In this document: positions 5,690 to 11,856 of the stretch, piece after piece
Numbering within the stretch: the stretch's first letter is position 1
Layout: each line of letters starts with the position of its first letter
DNA from: Clostridia bacterium
GTDB lineage: Bacteria > Bacillota > DSM-521 > Neomoorellales > Neomoorellaceae
Length of the DNA: 11,856 nt
Assembly (NCBI GenBank): GCA_030445875.1
Contig: JASUSX010000037.1
Location: forward strand, 1-11,856
Reading direction: 5' to 3'
The notes under the pieces: generated by a model
The model's database searches: none
What the model was told of the DNA's origin: nothing
Seen by the model: only the letters and a program-made list of their open reading frames with translations
Position numbers and translations under genes: made by a program

Positions 5690-7678
5690 ATGGCAATTTA
5701 CCGTTCCGTCTGTCCCCTGGACTGCCCCGATACCTGTGGTCTGCTCGTGGAAATCAACCGCGGCCGGGTACAGAAGGTAAGCGGCGACCCGGAACATCCC
5801 TATACCAGGGGATTTATCTGCGCTAAAATGCGCCACTACCCGGAATTGATTCACTCCCGGGAACGGATTCTAACACCCTTAAAGCGCAGTGGTCCCAAAG
5901 GTAGCGGGCTGTTTACGCCCATTTCCTGGATGGAAGCCCTGGCGACTATTGCCGGGCGCTGGCAGGAGATAATAGACCGGTATGGGCCGGAGGCTATTCT
6001 CCCCTACTCCTACGCTGGGGTCATGGGGCTGCTGCAGCGCAACGCCGGCCATGCCTTTTTTCACCGCCTGGGGGCGTCAGAACTGCAGCGAACCATCTGT
6101 TCCCCGGCTGCCGAGGCTGGCTGGCAGCAGGTGCTGGGTCAGACCTGGGGCACCGACCCGGAGACGCTAGTCGATGCTGACCTGGTAATTATCTGGGGTA
6201 TGAACCCGGCTTCTACCAGCATCCACTTCCTCTCCCTGGTACAAAAGGCCCGCCGGCAGGGCGCCCGCTTAATCGTGATCGACGCCTACCGTACGCGTAC
6301 AGCGGCCCTGGCTGATACAGTCGTCCTGGTGCGGCCTGGCAGCGATGCCGCCCTGGCCTTAGGGGTCATGCAGGTCCTGGTGACGGAAGATCTGGTTGAT
6401 AGTGGCTTTATCGCCGCCCATGTTTCCGGTTACAAGGAGCTCTGCACTAAAGTTTTACCCGCTTATACCCCGGAAAGGGTGGCCGCCCTGACCGGGGTGC
6501 CGACAGAGACAATAACCGCCCTGGCCCGGGCCTACGGCCAGGCGCGCGCGCCCTTTATTCGCATCGGCCACGGCTTCTCCCGCCACCGCCAGGGCGGCAT
6601 GGCTGCGCGGCTCATAGCTTCTCTGCCGGCTCTGGTAGGGGCCTACGGCAAAGCCGGTGGCGGTGCCCTGCAAAGCTCGGGAACCGGCAGCGCCATCAAG
6701 CTGGATGGCCTGATCCGCCCCGACCTGCGGCAACGTCCGGTGCGGGCGATCAATATGGTCCGGCTGGGCCGGGCACTAACCGACGCCCTGGACCCGCCGG
6801 TAATGGGCCTTTACGTCTACCATGGCAACCCGGCCACGGTGGCCCCCGACCAGAACCGCGTGCTGGCGGGTTTGCGGCGGGAGGAACTCTTTACCGTGGT
6901 CCACGAGCGCTTCCTAACGGATACGGCCCTCTATGCGGATATCATCCTGCCGGCCGCCTTTTCTGTCGAACAGGAGGACCTGTACCGCAGTTACGGCCAG
7001 TATTACCTGCAGCACAGCCCGGCCATCCTGCCGCCCGCGGGTGAGGCGAAAAGCAACTGGCAGACTTTCTGCCTCCTGGCGCAGGCCATGGGTTTTACAG
7101 AGGATATTTTCCAGCGTTCTGAGGCGGAGATGTTCGCCCTGCTACTGAGGGGGATACCCCTGGAGCAGAGGGAACGGCAAGCCCTGCAGGCCGGACGACC
7201 GGTAAAACTTGAACCGCCGGCAGGATATGCTACCCCGTCGGGGAGAATAGAGCTTATGGCCGCAGGGGCCGGCACCCTCGACTACCAGGTACAGGAGGAT
7301 GCTGGCCTGGTTGAACGGTATCCCTTCTACCTCCTGACCGCCCCGGCCCATTTTGCCCTCAACTCCAACTACGGCCAGATGACTGCCCTGCGGGAACGGG
7401 AAGGCGGGCCCCACATCATCTTAAACCCGGCAGACTGCCAGTTTAAAGGCCTGACCGAGGGCGCCCTGGCTGAGGTATTTAATGAGCGCGGCTCCTGCCT
7501 TCTCAGGGTAAAAGAAAGCCACGACGTACCCCGGGGTATTGCCGTGGCCCCTGGTGTCTGGTGGTGCCAGCACTCCCCTGGTGGCCGCAATATCAATAGT
7601 GTTGTCGGCGATACTTTAACCGACCTGGGCGGGGGGAGCACCTTTTACGACCACCGGGTGGAAATTCGACCGTTATAA
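5690..7678 (+). CDS. Molybdopterin oxidoreductase (DMSO reductase family), YoaE/YyaE-like
   Basis: The 662-residue protein is a bis-molybdopterin guanine dinucleotide oxidoreductase. A 4Fe-4S site is formed by C8, C12, C16 and C44 (CPLDCPDTC ... GFICAK). C137 in TICSPAAEAG sits where FdhF carries selenocysteine, so cysteine is the likely Mo/W ligand. Cofactor-binding segments include VIIWGMNPAS, VIDAYRTRTAALAD and VYHGNPA; the C-terminal domain has NSNYGQM and ends with TDLGGGSTFYDHRVE, typical of a Firmicute group that includes B. subtilis YoaE and YyaE, as I recall it. No Tat signal precedes the first Cys, so it should be cytoplasmic. There are no electron-transfer or membrane subunits nearby, and the substrate is unknown. 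Start ATG at 5690, preceded by an AAAGG/CGGG-type site, is 20 bases after azlD, so the genes are probably cotranscribed. Formate dehydrogenase activity is possible but not supported by context. Confidence 0.9.
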   Translation: MAIYRSVCPLDCPDTCGLLVEINRGRVQKVSGDPEHPYTRGFICAKMRHYPELIHSRERILTPLKRSGPKGSGLFTPISWMEALATIAGRWQEIIDRYGPEAILPYSYAGVMGLLQRNAGHAFFHRLGASELQRTICSPAAEAGWQQVLGQTWGTDPETLVDADLVIIWGMNPASTSIHFLSLVQKARRQGARLIVIDAYRTRTAALADTVVLVRPGSDAALALGVMQVLVTEDLVDSGFIAAHVSGYKELCTKVLPAYTPERVAALTGVPTETITALARAYGQARAPFIRIGHGFSRHRQGGMAARLIASLPALVGAYGKAGGGALQSSGTGSAIKLDGLIRPDLRQRPVRAINMVRLGRALTDALDPPVMGLYVYHGNPATVAPDQNRVLAGLRREELFTVVHERFLTDTALYADIILPAAFSVEQEDLYRSYGQYYLQHSPAILPPAGEAKSNWQTFCLLAQAMGFTEDIFQRSEAEMFALLLRGIPLEQRERQALQAGRPVKLEPPAGYATPSGRIELMAAGAGTLDYQVQEDAGLVERYPFYLLTAPAHFALNSNYGQMTALREREGGPHIILNPADCQFKGLTEGALAEVFNERGSCLLRVKESHDVPRGIAVAPGVWWCQHSPGGRNINSVVGDTLTDLGGGSTFYDHRVEIRPL

Positions 7679-7722
7679 GACGTTATAATTAGCAACCACC
7701 CGGATAACCCGGAAAAGACCGA

Positions 7723-7754
7723 CAGGGCCTTGAACGTCATTGTTCAAGGCCCTG
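7723..7754. terminator. Inverted-repeat terminator between convergent operons
   Basis: A perfect 13-bp stem (7723-7735 with 7742-7754) and 6-base loop lie between the end of the oxidoreductase gene (7678) and the end of hemL (7883). On the plus strand there is no T-run; on the minus strand TCTTTT follows after a short gap. It most likely serves the heme operon, and possibly both directions. The rest of 7755-7882 holds no recognised gene. Confidence 0.65.
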
Positions 7755-7882
7755 CCGGCTCAAGGAGGTCTTTGAAGAAGTGAGTGTGTATTCCTATTAT
7801 AACCTCCCCGGCTAATCTTATACATGGCTACCAGAAAAATTTCCGCCCGCCTTGCTGCTGCCGAGGAGCCCGCAAAATGTTT

Positions 7883-9181
7883 TTAGGCGGCAACCTCCCG
7901 GAAGGCCTCCCTGGCAGCGGCGATGGTCCGATCGATGTCCGCTTCCGTGTGGGCCAGGGACATAAAGGTGGCTTCAAACTGGGACGGAGCCAGGTAAATG
8001 CCCCGCCGGAGCATAGCCTGGAAGTAGGCGGCGAAGGCTTTGGTGTCGCTGGCCGTGGCAGTAGTGTAGTCTGTCACCGGGCCAGGGTTAAAGAAGGTAG
8101 TAAACATAGCCCCCACCCGGTTCAAGGTAACCGCTATCCCGCTATCCCGGGCAGCTTCTTTAAGGCCCTCTTCCAGGCGGGCCGCAAGGCTTTCCAGGCG
8201 TTCGTACACGCCGGGCTGTTTAATGGCCCTTAAAGTCGCCAGGCCGGCGCTGACGGCCAGGGGGTTGCCAGACAGGGTGCCGGCCTGGTAGACTGGTCCG
8301 GCCGGAGCTACCCTTTCCATAATCTCCCTCCGGCCACCATAGGCCCCTACCGGCAGGCCGCCGCCGATGATTTTGCCCAGGCAGGTCAGGTCCGGGCGGA
8401 TGCCGAAACGAGACTGGGCACCACCATAGGCCACCCGGAAACCGGTCATGACTTCGTCGAAGATTAGCAGGGATCCATAGTGCTTCGTTATCGCCCGCAG
8501 GCTTTCCAGAAATCCAGGTTGTGGGGGAACACAACCCATATTACCTGCTACTGGCTCGACAATCACGGCGGCTATCCCTTCACCGGCCTGCTCAAAAATA
8601 GTTTCTACTGCCTCCAGGTTGTTGTAGGGGGCAATAATGGTATTGGCAGCAGAGGCTGCCGGTACACCGGGGCTGTTGGGGACACCCAGGGTCAGGGCGC
8701 CGGAACCGGCCTGGATTAAAAAGTAATCGGCATGGCCATGATAACAGCCGGCAAATTTGACGATTTTCTCCCGGCCGGTGTAGCCCCGGGCCAGGCGAAT
8801 GGCGCTCATGGTCGCCTCCGTCCCGGAGTTTACCAGGCGGACCATCTCGATAGCAGGAACGGCAGCCACGATCTCCCGGGCCAGATCATTTTCCAGCAGT
8901 GTAGGCGCGCCGAAACTGGTTCCCATTGTACGCAGGGTATTTTCCAGGGCCTTCATGACCTCGGGATGGCGGTGTCCCAGGATCAGCGGCCCCCAGGAAG
9001 CCACATAGTCGATATACTGGTTGCCCTCGATATCGTAGAGGTAAGCCCCCTCCCCACCCTGGATGAAGGGAGGCGTGAGGCCTACTGCCTTAAAAGCCCG
9101 GACCGGACTGTTGACCCCGCCGGGCATAAGTTGCAGGGCTTCAGTATAGGCGGCCGTCGATTGGGGCCAGGTTTCAATCAC
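7883..9181 (-). CDS. hemL: Glutamate-1-semialdehyde 2,1-aminomutase
   Basis: HemL converts glutamate-1-semialdehyde to 5-aminolevulinate, the last step of the C5 route to tetrapyrroles, in the cytoplasm with PLP. The 432-residue length is standard. The PLP lysine is K270 in [17 protein letters not shown]242 in [10 protein letters not shown] should bind the pyridine nitrogen, and VNSGTEA (117-123) and CYHGHAD (146-152) are the typical phosphate and substrate motifs. N-terminal PGGVNSPVR is also diagnostic. The start is GTG at 9181, with AAAGGAGG nine bases upstream, placed in the 20-base gap after ahbB. It is the last gene of the hemB-ahb operon. Bacteria with a second copy exist; whether this is the only one cannot be told here. 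Confidence 0.97.
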   Translation of the reverse strand: MIETWPQSTAAYTEALQLMPGGVNSPVRAFKAVGLTPPFIQGGEGAYLYDIEGNQYIDYVASWGPLILGHRHPEVMKALENTLRTMGTSFGAPTLLENDLAREIVAAVPAIEMVRLVNSGTEATMSAIRLARGYTGREKIVKFAGCYHGHADYFLIQAGSGALTLGVPNSPGVPAASAANTIIAPYNNLEAVETIFEQAGEGIAAVIVEPVAGNMGCVPPQPGFLESLRAITKHYGSLLIFDEVMTGFRVAYGGAQSRFGIRPDLTCLGKIIGGGLPVGAYGGRREIMERVAPAGPVYQAGTLSGNPLAVSAGLATLRAIKQPGVYERLESLAARLEEGLKEAARDSGIAVTLNRVGAMFTTFFNPGPVTDYTTATASDTKAFAAYFQAMLRRGIYLAPSQFEATFMSLAHTEADIDRTIAAAREAFREVAA

Positions 9182-9201
9182 CGGGTATTGCCTCCTTTAA
9201 C

Positions 9202-9711
9202 TTAATTCCCGTTTTTCCCGCACTCGGGGGCTTCCTGGATAAAATAGCGCATACTTTCCTTTTTTAGTTCGGCCGTGCTGAAAATTAGGCGGTAATTAGC
9301 ATGGCCGATGGCTGCTGCCAGGCGCGCGGCCAGGTTCTCGCAGGCCTCCCGGCTGCGGCAGTGAATGACGGCGTAAAGGTTATAGGGCCAACCAGGTTGC
9401 TGGCGGCGCTGGTAGCAGTGGGTTACTTCGGGAAAGGCGGCCAGCTTTTCCCCAGCCTTCGTTAATTCCCCGGGCGGCAACAGCCAGACCACCATGGCGT
9501 TGGCGGTAATGCCGGCTTCCCGGTGGCGCAAGGCTGCCCCGAAGCGGCGGATAATTCCTTCCGCCTGCAGGCGGCGAATGTGGTCCAGGACTTCCGCCTC
9601 ACTGAGGCCCAGCTTCCGGGCTACCGGTAAAAAAGGCCGGGGAACCAGGGGTATGTCGCCCTGGAGCAGGCGCACCAGTTCCTTTTCCAGGTCGGTTAAA
9701 GGACGCGGCAA
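9202..9711 (-). CDS. ahbB: Siroheme decarboxylase subunit AhbB (Lrp/AsnC-like fold)
   Basis: AhbA and AhbB together decarboxylate siroheme to 12,18-didecarboxysiroheme, the first committed step of the alternative heme pathway; related NirDLGH proteins do the same for heme d1. The 169-residue protein has an N-terminal winged-helix region (about 5-60, ending GIIRRFGAAL) and a C-terminal alpha/beta domain. The family signature VTHCYQR at 96-102, with H98 a likely heme/siroheme ligand, is followed by GWPYNLYAVIH at 107-117. The start is TTG at 9711, two bases after the ahbA stop, with GGAGG (9719-9723) inside ahbA; translational coupling is likely. Despite the Lrp-like fold it is expected to be an enzyme, not a regulator. 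The tail after 150 is charged and low in similarity. Confidence 0.92.
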   Translation of the reverse strand: MPRPLTDLEKELVRLLQGDIPLVPRPFLPVARKLGLSEAEVLDHIRRLQAEGIIRRFGAALRHREAGITANAMVVWLLPPGELTKAGEKLAAFPEVTHCYQRRQQPGWPYNLYAVIHCRSREACENLAARLAAAIGHANYRLIFSTAELKKESMRYFIQEAPECGKNGN

Positions 9712-9713
9712 CG

Positions 9714-10166
9714 CTATTCCTCCATCAGGTTAAAATTTACCCGGATTTTGTAGGACCTTTCGGCCGGCAGCTCCAGGACCGGCAGTCTGGTTCGGCCTTC
9801 GATGCTGGTGATGACCTTTTCCAGGTGGCGGCGACAGGGGCCAATGAGGGTAAACCACATATTGTAGAGGTCTTCCCGCAGGTAATTATGGGTGACCCCG
9901 GGGAAAGAGTTGACCACCGCCGCTACCTCCGCCAGGCGCTCTTCCGGCACTTGCATGGCGCACAGGGTGCTGGCGTAGCCCAGGCGCCGCAGGTCAAAGA
10001 CAGCGCCAATGCGGCGGATGATTCCTTCCCCTTTTATTTTTTCCAGACGCTCCAGGACCTCCCCTTCACTTATACCCAGGCGCCGGCCCAACTCGGCGTA
10101 AGGCGCCTCTACCAGGGGAAAATCCTCCTGGATCATATTTAGTAAACGGCGGTCCAGGTTATCCAA
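9714..10166 (-). CDS. ahbA: Siroheme decarboxylase subunit AhbA (Lrp/AsnC-like fold)
   Basis: The partner of AhbB in siroheme decarboxylation. The 150-residue protein begins LDNLDRRLLNMIQEDFPLVE, a typical winged-helix start. It continues with ELGRRLGISEGEVLERL and GIIRRIGAVFDLRRLGY, and its catalytic-domain signature is VTHNYLRED at 91-99 plus YNMWFTL at 101-107, with H93 a likely heme ligand. It aligns with AhbB along most of its length. I chose TTG at 10166: AAGGGG (10174-10179) is seven bases upstream, and the start overlaps the end of the radical SAM gene by eight bases. The frame is open for 68 codons further, but that part is antisense-like shadow of the radical SAM gene and has no matching family sequence. 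The stop is TAG at 9714-9716. Confidence 0.92.
   Translation of the reverse strand: MDNLDRRLLNMIQEDFPLVEAPYAELGRRLGISEGEVLERLEKIKGEGIIRRIGAVFDLRRLGYASTLCAMQVPEERLAEVAAVVNSFPGVTHNYLREDLYNMWFTLIGPCRRHLEKVITSIEGRTRLPVLELPAERSYKIRVNFNLMEE
9719..9723 (-). promoter_or_regulatory. Shine-Dalgarno site for the ahbB TTG start
   Basis: GGAGG lies within the last codons of ahbA (Met-Glu-Glu), seven bases before the TTG at 9711. No ATG or GTG is as well placed. Confidence 0.8.
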
Positions 10167-11160
10167 CTGGCATCCCCTTCCGGTCCCGGTAGAGGCACCA
10201 GGGCTCTTCGGCCATGTAGTCACCGTGGTAATACCAGGCCCGGGCCCGGCAACCGCCGCAGACCTTTTTGTAGCCACAGTGGCCGCAACCGCCGCTATAG
10301 TCTTCTGTACGCAGGGTACGGAAAACTTCGCTTTCCTGCCAGATACGGCTGAAAGGAGTTTCCCGGACATTGCCCACCGGCACGTTCAGGTAGGCGCAGG
10401 GCTGGACATCGCCGCGGGGACTAATAATACAATAAGCGATACCGGCCAGGCAGCCCCGGCTGTAACGCACCGGCACCCCCATCTGGCGGGCGATGCGCAT
10501 AAATTGGGGCGCACAGGTGGGTTTTAATTCAATAGCCACCTGTTGTTGCTTGTTTAGGATGCGTTGCAGGGTGGCCTCGTAAGCCTGGGCCCTTAAAGAT
10601 TCCACTTCTATATTCTTCGCCCGGCCGGTGGGTACCAGGAAAAAGAAGTGATGGCCCCTGGCACCTATCTCTACCGCCAGGTCGGTGATCCTTTCCAGTT
10701 CATCCTGGTTCCACTCAAAGACGGTGGTATGCACCTGGAAAGGCAAACCGGCTTCCCGGCAGGCCGCCATACCGGCCATGGCCTGCTGCCAAGCCCCTTC
10801 CTGGCGGCGCAGGCGATCATGGCGGGTAGGATCGCAGCTATCCAGGGAAATGCCAATAGCCCGCGCCCCGGCTTTTTTCAGTTCCCGGGCCAGGACCGGG
10901 GTAAGCAAAGTACCGTTGCTGCCCAGGACCGGTCTTAGACCCTGCCGGGATGCGTAAGCGACCAGTTCCAGCAGGTCGGGCCGCAGCAGGGGTTCACCGC
11001 CACTAAAGATCATGATGCGGAAGCCGGCTTTAACGGCCTCGTCAATAAGATTTCTGGCCTCGGCCGTGTCCAGTTCATCCCGGGCTTTAGCCCCGGCGTC
11101 CCGGTAGCAGTGGTCGCAGTAAAGGTTGCACTGGTTGGTCGTATTCCAGGATAAGAGCAT
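10159..11160 (-). CDS. nirJ2: NirJ2/AhbC/AhbD-type radical SAM enzyme of alternative heme synthesis
   Basis: The 333-residue radical SAM-SPASM protein has the SAM cluster CxxxCxxC at C11, C15 and C18 (NQCNLYCDHCYRDAG), GGEP at 54-57 and GSNGTLL. The C-terminal SPASM region has CGHCGYKKVCGGC plus flanking cysteines (GCLAGIAYC, QPCAY, PWC), able to hold auxiliary 4Fe-4S clusters. NirJ2-type proteins next to ahbA/ahbB carry out late steps of heme b (or d1) synthesis. AhbC removes acetate side chains from didecarboxysiroheme to give Fe-coproporphyrin III, and AhbD decarboxylates that to heme. Which of the two this is cannot be settled from the sequence alone; a second radical SAM enzyme would be expected elsewhere. 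Start ATG at 11160 has a GGGGGT-type site about nine bases upstream and is 42 bases after hemB. Its end overlaps ahbA by eight bases. Confidence 0.88.
   Translation of the reverse strand: MLLSWNTTNQCNLYCDHCYRDAGAKARDELDTAEARNLIDEAVKAGFRIMIFSGGEPLLRPDLLELVAYASRQGLRPVLGSNGTLLTPVLARELKKAGARAIGISLDSCDPTRHDRLRRQEGAWQQAMAGMAACREAGLPFQVHTTVFEWNQDELERITDLAVEIGARGHHFFFLVPTGRAKNIEVESLRAQAYEATLQRILNKQQQVAIELKPTCAPQFMRIARQMGVPVRYSRGCLAGIAYCIISPRGDVQPCAYLNVPVGNVRETPFSRIWQESEVFRTLRTEDYSGGCGHCGYKKVCGGCRARAWYYHGDYMAEEPWCLYRDRKGMPVG
10174..10179 (-). promoter_or_regulatory. Shine-Dalgarno site for the ahbA TTG start
   Basis: AAGGGG, seven bases before the TTG at 10166, lies inside the last codons of the radical SAM gene. 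It decides the start in a frame that is otherwise open far upstream. Confidence 0.7.
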
Positions 11161-11202
11161 TACTTAATACCCCCATATCGCTTGAACAGCACCGAGCGGC
11201 GG

Positions 11203-11856
<654 letters not shown>

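Noticed and set aside
7784..9205. Plus-strand frames of 149 and 157 codons opposite hemL.
   Set aside because: hemL is certain on the minus strand, and these frames are compositional shadows without recognisable domains.
9714..10370. A 218-residue version of AhbA starting at 10370.
   Set aside because: The extra 68 residues overlap the radical SAM gene, are low-complexity Ala/Gly/Thr-rich, and do not resemble AhbA. TTG at 10166 has a ribosome site and matches family length.

Overview
The window looks like chromosomal DNA of a GC-rich anaerobic Firmicute. The closest match I can suggest from memory is Moorella or a related thermophilic acetogen. The grounds are a siroheme-dependent heme cluster (AhbA/AhbB plus a NirJ2-like radical SAM enzyme), Firmicute-type strong Shine-Dalgarno sites, frequent GTG and TTG starts, and a stand-alone cytoplasmic molybdopterin oxidoreductase. 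The organism is an inference, since no database was consulted.

Left part (1-3.84 kb, minus strand). A radical SAM protein with an internal PDZ segment and a DUF512-like C-terminus (102-1478) lies downstream of a tRNA-Leu(CAG) gene. The tRNA has a perfect TTGACA-17-TATAAT promoter and a 16-bp hairpin terminator. Upstream of the tRNA is a 648-residue FtsA-like actin-fold ATPase whose C-terminal 260 residues are built of repeated VNG-type beta-rich units. Its own sigma-A-type promoter is visible at 3809-3838.

Middle part (3.9-7.8 kb). Two small, apparently paralogous unknown proteins (76 and 102 residues), the larger with a PPYQ repeat tail, form a minus-strand pair that ends in a good terminator. 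Divergent from them is a plus-strand operon: azlC (interrupted by an in-frame TAG), azlD, and a YoaE/YyaE-like molybdopterin oxidoreductase of unknown substrate. A long inverted repeat separates its end from the convergent heme operon.

Right part (7.88-11.86 kb, minus strand). One tightly packed operon runs hemB (cut by the right edge), a NirJ2/AhbC/AhbD-type radical SAM enzyme, ahbA, ahbB and hemL. Together they cover steps of tetrapyrrole synthesis: HemL makes 5-aminolevulinate, HemB makes porphobilinogen, AhbAB decarboxylates siroheme, and the radical SAM enzyme performs a late step towards heme. The glutamyl-tRNA reductase, the HemC/HemD/siroheme synthase steps and a second Ahb radical SAM enzyme are not in the window and probably lie to the right.

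I see no CRISPR array, insertion sequence, phage gene or defence cassette. The most notable points are the amber codon in azlC, the rearranged domain order of the first radical SAM protein, the repeat-tailed FtsA homologue and the pair of small paralogues.
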